In this document: in pieces, positions 1 through 7,810 of the stretch | Position numbering within the stretch: position 1 is the stretch's first letter | How the letters are laid out: the number at the start of each line of letters is the position of its first letter | Assembly: GCA_964531385.1 (NCBI GenBank) | Contig: CAZHGC010000008.1 | Location: forward strand, 33,284 to 97,283 | Direction of reading: 5' to 3' | From: MGBC114079 sp964531385 | GTDB taxonomy: Bacteria; Bacillota; Clostridia; Lachnospirales; CAG-274 | DNA length: 64,000 bases | Translations under genes and position numbers: made by a program | The notes under the pieces: generated by a model | Databases searched by the model: none | Told to the model about the DNA's origin: nothing | The model's input: only the letters and a program-made list of their open reading frames with translations

Positions 1-784
1 CAAAGGACTTAGCGAGTCACTTTCGGACATTGCAACAGCATCGGAGCAAGTTCTTACGGGTGCGGAGCAAGTTGCTGACGGTGCTCAATCATTGAGCCAA
101 GGAGCAACCCAACAGGCGGCATCTGTTCAACAGCTTGCGGCAACGATTAACGAAGTTTTTGTTAATGTTGAGAACAATATGAACAACGCAAACACAGCAA
201 ACGAAAAGACTTTAAGTGTTAAAGAGGACATTGGAAACAGCAACGAAAGAATGAACGAAATGCTTAAAGCTATGGAAGATATTAACAAAACTTCCAACGA
301 GATTGAGAGTATTATTAAAGTTATTGAAGACATTGCTTTTCAAACGAACATTCTTGCTCTTAATGCGGCTGTTGAGGCGGCAAGAGCGGGCGACGAGGGC
401 AAAGGCTTTATGGTTGTTGCCGACGAAGTTAGAAATCTTGCTTCAAAAAGTGCGGAGGCTTCGAGAGACTCTGCCGAGCTTGTTATAAAATCGATTAAAG
501 CTGTTGAAAAAGGCAAGAAGATTGCCAAAGAAACGGCGGAAGTTTTATTTAAAACAGTTACAAACGTTGACGAGACGGCAAGAAGTATGAAAGATATTGC
601 AAGCTCTTGTGAAGAACAATATTTCCAGATTAAGCAAATTAACGAGGGGGCTGACCAGATTTCTTCTGTTGTTCAGACGAACTCGGCAACTGCACAGGAA
701 AGTGCGGCTATAAGCCAAGAGCTTTCGGGACAGGCTGAAATGCTTAAAAAGACAGTTTCAAGGTTTAAGCTTAGAAAAGAATAA
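1..784 (+). CDS. methyl-accepting chemotaxis protein, C-terminal part (5' end outside window)
   Basis: The reading frame is already open at base 2, so this is the last 260 residues of a longer chemoreceptor that begins before the window. It is the cytoplasmic signalling helix pair of a methyl-accepting chemotaxis protein. The hairpin tip (DIAFQTNILALNAAVEAARAG, then GFMVVADEVRNLA) is visible around bases 335-440 and would bind CheA and CheW. Flanking heptad-rich segments full of Gln, Glu and Ala are the usual methylation helices. No membrane segment or sensor domain lies in the visible part, so the ligand is unknown. A second, full-length receptor lies at 30717. The stop is followed by about 250 bases and then a FliD-like gene behind its own sigma-D type promoter, consistent with a motility neighbourhood. 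Confidence 0.93.
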   Translation, partial: KGLSESLSDIATASEQVLTGAEQVADGAQSLSQGATQQAASVQQLAATINEVFVNVENNMNNANTANEKTLSVKEDIGNSNERMNEMLKAMEDINKTSNEIESIIKVIEDIAFQTNILALNAAVEAARAGDEGKGFMVVADEVRNLASKSAEASRDSAELVIKSIKAVEKGKKIAKETAEVLFKTVTNVDETARSMKDIASSCEEQYFQIKQINEGADQISSVVQTNSATAQESAAISQELSGQAEMLKKTVSRFKLRKE

Positions 785-838
785 TTTTTTGAGACTGTTA
801 CATTTTTGAACTTAATTTTTGAAAATGATTTTAACCTA

Positions 839-866
839 TAAAGTTTTTTTATATTTATGCCGATAT
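839..866 (+). promoter_or_regulatory. sigma-D (sigma-28) type motility promoter
   Basis: TAAA at 839-842, a 16-base spacer and GCCGATAT at 859-866 match the Bacillus subtilis sigma-D consensus (TAAA-N14-16-GCCGATAT) exactly in both boxes. It faces the FliD-like gene at 1033 and leaves a leader of about 160 bases. That leader contains an inverted repeat GGGCTG (about 944-949) and CAGCCC (about 988-993). No sigma-A type promoter is equally clear here. Confidence 0.7.
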
Positions 867-1032
867 ATTATTAAGAGGAAAGATAGACGGTATTTATAAA
901 TTCACTTATTAAAATTAACGGCATAGATATTAATAATTTAAGTTGGGCTGTTTTAAGTTTTTTGACATTAATTGAATGGTGCTTATTTCAGCCCTTTTGG
1001 GATTTATCAATTAACTAAGGGAGGTGAATGTT

Positions 1033-2316
1033 ATGTCATATTTATCAGTTACAAATCAATATTCAATGTATTCAAATTTAATTTCTCAGACATACGGTTC
1101 AAGTTTTTTGGGAAGCTCATCGGCAAACAGTCTTATGAATATGTACTCTCTTATATACGGAAAGAACACAGCTTCTGTTTCGGAGAGCACAAGCAGTTAT
1201 CTTGTTGATTTGAAAGATTCGGCTTCTGATATTCTTTCAACTGTTGATGCTATTAAGGGCAAGAGCAAGAAAAGTTCGGAAATTAAAGCATACAGCGACA
1301 ATTCAGCTGTTTCGGCAACTTACACAGGAAAAGAAAAAAGAGAGGACATTGAAGTTGATGTTTCTCAAGTTGCAACAGCTCAAACGAATAAGGGCAACGC
1401 TTTGAAATCTATGAGTTCAAGTCTTTATTATTCAAAAGCGAACAAAATTGAAATTAACACAAGCGACGGAAAAACTCATTCTTTCTATTATTCACCGGCA
1501 ATTATGGAAACTGACGAAAAAGCTCTTGGAAAAATTGCCGACAAAATTAACAAGGCGAAAATTGGTGTTACGGCATCAATTGAAACTGACGAAAAGAGCA
1601 AAACAAGCACTCTTGTTTTGAAAGGCGACAAAACCGGAAGCGGAAACGATTTTGCTGTTAGCGGAAATCTTGCGGAAGCTCTTGGAATTGACAAAGTTTC
1701 GGAGATTGCAAAAGACGCAATTTATTCCATTAACGGAGAAGAAAAGACTTCGGCTTCCAACAAAATTGAAGTTGACAAAGAGCTTACACTCAATTTGAGC
1801 GGAAAGACTGAAAAAACTGCAACCATTAATTTTGACAAAGACAAACTTACGACAATTAACAAAGCGAGAGAAATGGTTAATGTGTTTAATGCTTTTGCCG
1901 ACACAGCTTACGGTTCTGACGATTCAGGTGCTGAGAAGCTTGGCAACAGGGTTAAATCTCTTGCGAAAACTTATTCAGCTTCTTTTGCAAAAATTGGAGT
2001 ATCTTTGAATTCTAATGGGTATCTTGAAATTGACGAAGACAAAATGAGCAAAGCGGCAGAGGACGGAACTCTTGAAAAATTCTTTGATAACAATGCAAAA
2101 GACGGTATGAGTTATGGTTTTGTTAACAGGCTTGAGGGACTTGCAAAGCAAGCTTATAACGACCCAACGAGATTCCTTTCTCGTGAGGGAAAACAGGAGA
2201 TTAACGCAGTTAATTCCGATTATAGTAACACTTTTAACAAGGCTACATCTTATAATTATATTAGTGCTTACTATAGATACTCAAATACAGCGTTATTGTT
2301 TAACGCATTTATGTAA
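1033..2316 (+). CDS. flagellar hook-associated protein 2 (FliD)-like protein
   Basis: 427 residues. I chose the ATG at 1033 because GGGAGGTG lies six bases upstream; a GTG nine bases earlier overlaps that site. The segment EDIEVDVSQVATAQTNKGNAL (about residues 100-120) resembles the FliD N-terminal domain. The segment with INKAREMVNVFNAFADTAY and, later, GVSLNSNGYLEIDEDKMSKA resembles the FliD C-terminal domain. The N-terminus is rich in Ser, Tyr and Asn, without a signal peptide, as expected for a protein exported by the flagellar type III system. FliD caps the growing flagellar filament. At 427 residues it is at the short end of the family, and no other flagellar structural gene is in view, so a divergent FliD paralog or another axial protein is possible. 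The sigma-D type promoter supports a motility role. Confidence 0.6.
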   Translation: MSYLSVTNQYSMYSNLISQTYGSSFLGSSSANSLMNMYSLIYGKNTASVSESTSSYLVDLKDSASDILSTVDAIKGKSKKSSEIKAYSDNSAVSATYTGKEKREDIEVDVSQVATAQTNKGNALKSMSSSLYYSKANKIEINTSDGKTHSFYYSPAIMETDEKALGKIADKINKAKIGVTASIETDEKSKTSTLVLKGDKTGSGNDFAVSGNLAEALGIDKVSEIAKDAIYSINGEEKTSASNKIEVDKELTLNLSGKTEKTATINFDKDKLTTINKAREMVNVFNAFADTAYGSDDSGAEKLGNRVKSLAKTYSASFAKIGVSLNSNGYLEIDEDKMSKAAEDGTLEKFFDNNAKDGMSYGFVNRLEGLAKQAYNDPTRFLSREGKQEINAVNSDYSNTFNKATSYNYISAYYRYSNTALLFNAFM

Positions 2317-2342
2317 TTGGGTTAGTAAGGTTTTGAAGTTTT

Positions 2343-2377
2343 AGCGTGGAAAACATATGTTTTTCACGCTTTTTTTG
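2343..2377 (+). terminator. intrinsic terminator after the FliD-like gene
   Basis: AGCGTG-GAAAAC pairs with TTTTTCACGCT around a five-base loop, followed by seven T. It lies 27 bases after the stop codon. Confidence 0.85.
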
Positions 2378-2608
2378 CGTGTTGGGGAAGGGGGAGGAAT
2401 TGGAGGAGGAAGTTGGGGAAAGGGAGCGAATTTGGAGGGGGAAAGGAGACACAGGGGTTAGTGGAGGGATTGGAGGGGGGTTGGGAGGGATTTGAGTGGG
2501 AGGAGCGGTTTTTTGAGGAAAGGGGGAGGAGTTGGATAGAAAAGGAAATTGAACAGGAGAGGTGAAAAAACGGGAGGAGGGGGGAGGAGGTTGAGGGAAG
2601 GGATAAGA
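2378..2608. repeat. purine-rich intergenic block (G-rich on plus strand)
   Basis: About 230 bases made almost only of G and A on the plus strand, with irregular repeats of GGAGGGGAAAGGGAG type. It fills the space between the converging FliD-like and rpsR genes. The open frames on the minus strand here (Pro/Ser-rich) are a composition effect and not genes. Similar blocks occur at 35245, 59198 and, in weaker form, 21530. Confidence 0.75.
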
Positions 2609-2616
2609 TTTTGGAA

Positions 2617-2656
2617 AACAAAAAAGTGCGTAAAAAATGAGATTTTTACGCACTAA
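2617..2656 (-). terminator. intrinsic terminator of the rpsF-ssb-rpsR operon
   Basis: Read on the minus strand, AGTGCGTAAAAA pairs with TTTTTACGCACT around a short loop and is followed by six T. It begins 13 bases after the rpsR stop. Confidence 0.88.
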
Positions 2657-2668
2657 TTTTTATATTAA

Positions 2669-2899
2669 TTAATCTTGAACATAAGCCATTAAAGCAACGT
2701 GTCTTGCTCTTTTAATTGCAACTGTTAAAACTCTTTGATGTTTTGCACAGTTACCTGTAATTCTGCGAGGAAGAATTTTTCCTCTTTCAGAAACGAATTT
2801 TTTAAGTTTTGCAACATCTTTATAATCAACTGTATTTACTTTTTCAGCACAAAAAGCACAAACACGTTTTTTTCTTCTGCCACGTTTTTTATTAATCAT
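2669..2899 (-). CDS. rpsR: 30S ribosomal protein S18
   Basis: 76 residues, normal length for S18. It starts at the ATG (2897-2899) with AAGGAGG upstream; a TTG nine bases earlier is less likely. The family core is clear: RGRRKKRVCAFC, then DYKDVAKLKKFVSERGKILPRRITG, then the C-terminal KHQR motif and KRARHVALM. Four cysteines in two places (CAFC and NC) make this the zinc-binding C+ form of S18. S18 binds S6 on the platform of the small subunit. Last gene of the rpsF-ssb-rpsR operon, the standard bacterial order. Confidence 0.98.
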   Translation of the reverse strand: MINKKRGRRKKRVCAFCAEKVNTVDYKDVAKLKKFVSERGKILPRRITGNCAKHQRVLTVAIKRARHVALMAYVQD

Positions 2900-2952
2900 A
2901 AACAACAAACCTCCTTAATATAAAATACGAAACACAAATGTTAACAATATTT

Positions 2953-3414
2953 TTAAAATGGTAAGTCATCATCATCAACGCTGTCTTCAACGTTATAGAA
3001 CCCGTCAGGCTGGTTTCCCGAAGGAGCAGGAGCCGAACTTTCAACAGCAGGAGCAGGCGTTGTTGGGGCACTTGAACGTCTTGATTCGAAAGCTGCTTTA
3101 CTTTCAGCAAAATATTGCTCTTCGATAACAACTTCGGTTGTAACACGTTTTTGCCCGTTGTTGTCTTCCCAATTACGAACTTGTAATCTTCCGACAACGG
3201 AAATCATCATACCTTTTTTAAAATATTTGCTTGTAAATTCACCGGTTTTGCCGAAAGCAACGCAATTGATGAAATCTGCGTCCGGCTCACCTTCTCGCTT
3301 GAATCTTTTGTTGACAGCAATAGAAAATCTCACGATTGCCAAAGGTTCGGCACTTTGAGAATATCTAACTTCGGGGTCGGCAGTTAGGCGACCCATAAGA
3401 ATAACCTTATTCAT
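2953..3414 (-). CDS. ssb: single-stranded DNA-binding protein
   Basis: 153 residues. The OB fold spans about residues 1-105 (MNKVILMGRLTADPEVRY, FINCVAFGKTGEF, GMMISVVGRLQVRNWED). A flexible Ala/Pro/Ser linker follows, and the acidic tip DDDDLPF at the very end is the conserved docking motif for RecO, PriA, polymerase and other partners. It coats single-stranded DNA in replication and repair. CAGAGGTGA precedes the ATG. It sits between rpsF (18 bases upstream) and rpsR (53 bases downstream), the usual Firmicute arrangement, so it is most likely cotranscribed with both. Confidence 0.98.
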   Translation of the reverse strand: MNKVILMGRLTADPEVRYSQSAEPLAIVRFSIAVNKRFKREGEPDADFINCVAFGKTGEFTSKYFKKGMMISVVGRLQVRNWEDNNGQKRVTTEVVIEEQYFAESKAAFESRRSSAPTTPAPAVESSAPAPSGNQPDGFYNVEDSVDDDDLPF

Positions 3415-3432
3415 AAAATATCACCTCTGAAA

Positions 3433-3720
3433 TTAAGCGTCCTGACGAACGACCAAATAACGAAGAACATTTTCTTTAATACGCATACGGCTTTCAATTT
3501 CGTTAGGCGTATCGCTGTTAGAATCAAAAGTAATAAAGCTGTAGAAACCTTCGTTAACTTTTTGAATTTCGTAAGCAAGTCTGCGTTTACCCCAATCATC
3601 AACTTTTTCGATTGTACCGCCAAATCTTTCGATCATTTCTTTGATACTTTCGAATTCAGCTTTTAAAGCCTCTTCGTCTAAGCTTGGTTTAAGAACAACA
3701 GCAAGTTCATATTTGTTCAT
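3433..3720 (-). CDS. rpsF: 30S ribosomal protein S6
   Basis: 95 residues. I chose the ATG at 3718-3720 (MNKYELAVVLKPSL) because AAAGGAGGTG stands just before it; upstream in-frame starts lie inside the leader. The S6 ferredoxin-like core shows in GGTIEKVDDWGKRRLAYEIQKVNEGFYSFITF and the RMRIKENVLRYLVVR end. S6 forms a complex with S18, encoded in the same operon. The gene is led by a good vegetative promoter at 3805-3833 and a short leader with a hairpin. Confidence 0.98.
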   Translation of the reverse strand: MNKYELAVVLKPSLDEEALKAEFESIKEMIERFGGTIEKVDDWGKRRLAYEIQKVNEGFYSFITFDSNSDTPNEIESRMRIKENVLRYLVVRQDA

Positions 3721-3747
3721 TATGTTACACCTCCTTTTGGACTTTAG

Positions 3748-3770
3748 GCCCTCAAACAAATCCTGAGAGC
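3748..3770 (-). promoter_or_regulatory. hairpin in the rpsF leader
   Basis: On the minus strand GCTCTCA pairs with TTGAGGGC (seven pairs, one G-U) in the roughly 78-base leader before rpsF. S6:S18 complexes autoregulate this operon through a leader RNA in many bacteria. I could not confirm the conserved CCG-bulge of that motif here, so the regulatory role is a guess. Confidence 0.3.
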
Positions 3771-3804
3771 AAGGACGTTGGACAAACAATCCATACAATT
3801 AATT

Positions 3805-3833
3805 ATTATAACACACAAAAAAGGCTTTTGCAA
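3805..3833 (-). promoter_or_regulatory. vegetative promoter of rpsF-ssb-rpsR
   Basis: On the minus strand TTGCAA (3833-3828), a 17-base spacer and TATAAT (3810-3805). The -35 box lies inside the terminator hairpin of the preceding GGDEF/EAL gene. Confidence 0.8.
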
Positions 3834-3840
3834 GCCCTTT
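3815..3840 (-). terminator. intrinsic terminator of the GGDEF/EAL gene, overlapping the rpsF promoter
   Basis: On the minus strand AAAGGGCTT pairs with AAGCCTTTT across a GCAA tetraloop, followed by T. It begins 24 bases after the stop of the upstream gene. Confidence 0.8.
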
Positions 3841-3863
3841 TTGTGATTTTTATGAAATTAATT

Positions 3864-6800
3864 TTATCTTTTTGAAATCATTTCTTTAAATTCATCGATT
3901 TTGACAGGTTTTGAGAAATAATAGCCTTGGGCAAGGTCACAACCTGCATCACGAAGGAAGTTTGCTTGTTTTTCTGTTTCAACGCCCTCACACAAAACGG
4001 TTATTTTCATTTTTTTTGCCATATCGATGACACTTGTTATAACGACTTCGTCATTTCCTTTGATTTCGTCATTGTCAAGAAATCCTTTATCCATTTTTAA
4101 AACATCAACAGGAAGTTTTTTTAGAAGATTTAGGGAAGAATATCCCGAACCGAAATCGTCCATTGACACTTTGAAGCCGATGTTTTTTAAAGTGTTCATA
4201 ATGTAGATTGCTTTATCCGAATTTTGGAGAAAGACATTTTCTGTAAGTTCAAATTCTAACAATTCACGTGGAATTCGATATTTTGTTACGAGGTTTACAA
4301 TTTTTTCGATGAAATTATCTTTTTCGAGGTGAACCCTTGAAACATTTACGGAAATTGGAACAACTCTTTTTCCCTCGATAATTCTTCGGCTTAAAAATTT
4401 ACAAACTTGTTCATATACACAAAAATCGACATTTACAACAAAGCCATTTTTTTCAAAAATCGGAATGAAATCCATTGGCGGAATAATTCTTCCGTCTTTT
4501 TTTATCCAACGAACCAACGCTTCGGCTCCGACAATTTTATTGTTGCCTTTAAGTTCAACTTTTGGTTGTAAAACGATGTTGAACTCGTTGTTTGTTAGAG
4601 CTTTTTCCATTGATGTTAAAATTTCCGCTTGTTTTTTGATTGTTTTTTCCATTTCGGAATCGAAGAATATACATTTTTCGGAAAAAACATTTTTTGCATA
4701 TCGTCTTGCGATATTTGCGTTGTCAATTATTTTATTTACAGCTTCTATTTTATTTGAAAATTCTTCACGATTCATCATAACATAGACGCCCGATGTGATG
4801 TGGAAATTGATTTCATCGTATTTTTTTCGCTGTGCACTTATGAATTTTGAGTTGTAATCATCGATTACTTCGCCGATGTTTGCACTTGTTATGCTGTTGT
4901 CAAGCTTGATTAACGAAATGAAATTATCTGAGAAAATTCGGCTTGTTACAACAAGGTTATATTTTCTTTTGCCTATATCGGAGGCGAAATTTTTTAGAAT
5001 TTGGTCGCCCTCTTCATAGCCATAGCGTTCATTTATAAATTTGAAATTGCTTATATCGGAATAGACAACAGCGTAAATTCCGGTTGGGTCACCTTTTAGA
5101 ACTCTTGCAACTTCTTCTTTGAATTTGTCATATTTCATAACGCCTGTTACGGAGTCATATTTTGTTAATTTTTCGACAGTTGCCTGAGCTTCTTTGAAAG
5201 CTCGCATTTTGAGGAGGTATGCGGAAATTATTTTTCCAATCATTTTTAGAGATTTAACTTCTTCATGCCCCCAAACACGAACGTGGCAATCATCGAAACT
5301 TATTGAACCTCGGAAGTTTCCGCTTTCCATAATTGCAAAACGCAAAGTTGATTTTACATCGGCATCGATTGCTTCGGCGAAAGCGATGTTTTGCTCGAAG
5401 CCGGGATATTCGGAATAGATGAAAATTCCGTTTGAGTCATATTTTGAGAAAAGCTTTTCAATTTCTTCATAGGAAGAAATTAATCGCTCTTCGACAATTG
5501 GCAAAACGGATTTATCGTGCCACTGGTATGTTATATTTGTTTTTTCAAGGCTTGCATGGAGTTCTCTAATTACAATTCGGCTTAAATTGAAATAGTTGCC
5601 GACTTTGTTTAAAAGTATGTTTACGGCACTGTCAACGTCTTTTGTGCTTTCCATAATATCGAATGCGAATTCGGATATTTCGTAATTGAACGCACGTTCT
5701 TCGTTGATTTCTTTTTTGTATACAAATTTTTCTTCTATATTGGATTCGAATTTTTTAATTTTATTTTCGAAAGGCTGAACATCTTCGGGCGAGAAGATAT
5801 GGAATTCGTTTTTTCCGATTGATTTTGATATATAGAGGGAATAATCGGCTTTTTCGAAAAGCTTTTCAAAATCTTCGTTTTTTGATGCCATTGCCGCCCC
5901 GATGCTTCCTGTTATGCGATTTAGGCTGTCTTCGCCGGAATAAGTTTCTTTGAAGACATTTTTAATTTTTGCAAGTTTGGTTATGAGCCAATCTTTTGAC
6001 AAGGCTTTTTCTGTGAATATTATGAATTCATCGCCACCGATTCTTCCGATTATGTCATCGGGGTCGAAAATTTCGCAAATTCCTTTGCTTATGTTTAACA
6101 AAACTTCATCGCAGAAAATATGCCCCAAATTATTATTCAATTTTTCGAAATTGTCAAAATCGACAACGATAATTGCATAATTTTCGGAAGTTTGTTTTTT
6201 AATTCGTTCGTTAATTAGCGTTCTTGCATAATTTCCGTTGTAAAGCCCTGTTAGGTTGTCGAAATTTGCTCTATTTTCGATTATGTTTTCTTTTTTCTTT
6301 AATTCATCGATGTTTTGGCTTTTTCCGATTACTTTTAAAGGCTTGCCTTTTTTGTCATAGATTGTTTTTCCCCAGAGGGCAATCCATTCTTCGTTTTTAT
6401 TAGGAACATTAACTTTTGATTCGAAATAAATTTCTTTTTCGCCACTTCTCAGTTTTTTGATAAACTCGGCACAATCTTCGATTTCGAAAAACGTTGGATT
6501 TGAGCGGTCGTAAATTTTATTTGAATAATCGCTTAAATATTTATTTATTTTTCCGCCGGTAATGTCGTAGATTGTGTCTGTATCGATTTCATATTCGAAC
6601 AAGTAGGCACTTGCAAGAGACGCAATTGTGTAGAAACTTTCACGTTCTTTTTCGAGTTCTTTTTGAACTGCCTTTAAATCGGTTATATCGGACAAAACGC
6701 CCAAAAATCTTATGTCGTTTTTATCGTTTGTTTTAATAATTGAAGCGTTGATTTTTCGCCAATAGAGTTCGCCTGTTTTTCCTCGAACACGATATTCGCA

Positions 6801-7073
6801 ACAAAACAGCCCGTTGCTGTTTAAGGCTTCTTTAATTTTTTCTTGAAAAACGCCCCAATCTTCGTCAAGAATAATTTTGCGATAGTTATACCCGTAGGTT
6901 TTGAAAAAGTCTTCATCGATGCAATTTGCCGTTTCATAGAAAAAGCTGTTTGCATTTTCAATTAAACATTCTTCCGGACCTGTGTATTTGAGTTCGACAA
7001 TTCCGGCGGGAATAACTGCGGAATAAATTTCTCTTCCGGGGCTTTCATCATCATTTTTTAAATCATTTTCCAT
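3864..7073 (-). CDS. PAS/GGDEF/GAF/GGDEF-like/EAL cyclic-di-GMP signalling protein
   Basis: 1069 residues, no membrane segment, so probably cytoplasmic. Domains in order: a PAS/PAC unit (about 20-140), a second PAS-like unit (about 150-260), a GGDEF domain (about 265-425) with an intact GRIGGDEFIIF motif, a GAF-like region (about 460-640), a second GGDEF-type domain (about 650-800) whose signature has become RIFSDNF, and an EAL domain (about 810-1069). The EAL domain keeps EALVRW, ENV, DDFGSGYSSL, LKMDKGF, CEGVET and QGYYFSKP, so phosphodiesterase activity is likely. The first GGDEF lacks the RxxD inhibitory site. Both synthesis and breakdown of c-di-GMP are therefore possible, with the degenerate domain perhaps sensing GTP. 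The ATG at 7071-7073 has GAAGGGG upstream. Monocistronic between its own promoter and terminator. Confidence 0.95.
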   Translation of the reverse strand: MENDLKNDDESPGREIYSAVIPAGIVELKYTGPEECLIENANSFFYETANCIDEDFFKTYGYNYRKIILDEDWGVFQEKIKEALNSNGLFCCEYRVRGKTGELYWRKINASIIKTNDKNDIRFLGVLSDITDLKAVQKELEKERESFYTIASLASAYLFEYEIDTDTIYDITGGKINKYLSDYSNKIYDRSNPTFFEIEDCAEFIKKLRSGEKEIYFESKVNVPNKNEEWIALWGKTIYDKKGKPLKVIGKSQNIDELKKKENIIENRANFDNLTGLYNGNYARTLINERIKKQTSENYAIIVVDFDNFEKLNNNLGHIFCDEVLLNISKGICEIFDPDDIIGRIGGDEFIIFTEKALSKDWLITKLAKIKNVFKETYSGEDSLNRITGSIGAAMASKNEDFEKLFEKADYSLYISKSIGKNEFHIFSPEDVQPFENKIKKFESNIEEKFVYKKEINEERAFNYEISEFAFDIMESTKDVDSAVNILLNKVGNYFNLSRIVIRELHASLEKTNITYQWHDKSVLPIVEERLISSYEEIEKLFSKYDSNGIFIYSEYPGFEQNIAFAEAIDADVKSTLRFAIMESGNFRGSISFDDCHVRVWGHEEVKSLKMIGKIISAYLLKMRAFKEAQATVEKLTKYDSVTGVMKYDKFKEEVARVLKGDPTGIYAVVYSDISNFKFINERYGYEEGDQILKNFASDIGKRKYNLVVTSRIFSDNFISLIKLDNSITSANIGEVIDDYNSKFISAQRKKYDEINFHITSGVYVMMNREEFSNKIEAVNKIIDNANIARRYAKNVFSEKCIFFDSEMEKTIKKQAEILTSMEKALTNNEFNIVLQPKVELKGNNKIVGAEALVRWIKKDGRIIPPMDFIPIFEKNGFVVNVDFCVYEQVCKFLSRRIIEGKRVVPISVNVSRVHLEKDNFIEKIVNLVTKYRIPRELLEFELTENVFLQNSDKAIYIMNTLKNIGFKVSMDDFGSGYSSLNLLKKLPVDVLKMDKGFLDNDEIKGNDEVVITSVIDMAKKMKITVLCEGVETEKQANFLRDAGCDLAQGYYFSKPVKIDEFKEMISKR

Positions 7074-7261
7074 TCAAATTTCCCCTTCTCAAAATAGTAC
7101 AATTAATCATTTAAAGCATTTGAGATGTTTTAGATGATTTTTGTGTTATCGGTTTTTGTGTCTGCACGATGTGTTTGCAAGGAGAATTGGTGTGGTTTCT
7201 TGCAAATTTGGGATTTTCTACAATTTGAAGCTATTATTCCAGACACTTTAAATTACATATA

Positions 7262-7290
7262 ATTATACACCCAAAAAATAAAAATAACAA
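7262..7290 (-). promoter_or_regulatory. vegetative promoter of the GGDEF/EAL gene
   Basis: On the minus strand TTGTTA (7290-7285), 17 bases, TATAAT (7267-7262). The leader to the ATG is about 180 bases and holds an inverted repeat TTTGCAAG (7174-7181) / CTTGCAAA (7199-7206). I looked for a c-di-GMP riboswitch core in it and saw none. Confidence 0.7.
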
Positions 7291-7714
7291 TGTTGAAAAT
7301 TCCTATAATTTTTTAAAAAATTGCCGAAATTTTAAAGTCAAATTTCTTTTATAAGATAATATATGTTTTGTAAAAACAAATCAAAATGTATTAATTGCAA
7401 ATTTAATATGAAAAAGAAACAAATTGTTCCTTGAAAAATGAGCGTGTAATAGTTGCAAATTAACAAAAGCAACACAAATATAATTATCGTCATTTTTACA
7501 AAACCCCATTTGCACAATTTTGTGGTGTGAAAAAATCCTTGCTTATTTCGACTTTTTTATTGTTTAGATTACAAAATTAAACTGTTTTTTTGCGGAATTT
7601 TATACCACATTTTTTGAGTTTTATACCTGTATTATTGGTTTAAAAAAGCAACATTTTAAATTGATGAAGTGAATTTAGTTATTTTGCGTTTTGCAAAAAG
7701 TGTTAAAATTACTC
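7291..7714. other. AT-rich intergenic region between divergent genes
   Basis: About 420 bases between the promoter of the GGDEF/EAL gene (minus) and that of obgE (plus). It is very AT-rich. I see no open frame with a ribosome binding site, no long inverted repeat and no recognised RNA. Confidence 0.5.
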
Positions 7715-7743
7715 TTGCTTAGCTATATTTTGCGTGTTAGAAT
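7715..7743 (+). promoter_or_regulatory. putative promoter of obgE
   Basis: TTGCTT (7715-7720), 17 bases, TAGAAT (7738-7743), about 60 bases before the obgE ATG. Each box has deviations from consensus. Confidence 0.5.
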
Positions 7744-7810
7744 ATTATTATTGAATTTGGAGAAATTAAATATTGTTTTGAAAATAAAACTAACATTAAG
7801 GAGCGAGGTT

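Noticed and set aside
2309..2653. Pro/Ser-rich open frames on the minus strand at 2309-2653 and 35241-35600
   Set aside because: They are the complement of purine-only blocks (runs of TCC and CCC); no start signal and no protein-like pattern.
7130..7165. Second sigma-D promoter on the minus strand (ACCGATAA) before the GGDEF/EAL gene
   Set aside because: No TAAA box at 14-16 bases upstream, and a good vegetative promoter already exists at 7262-7290.
7074..7261. c-di-GMP riboswitch in the leader of the GGDEF/EAL gene or of the chemoreceptor at 30717
   Set aside because: Neither leader contains the conserved GEMM core; only simple inverted repeats are present.
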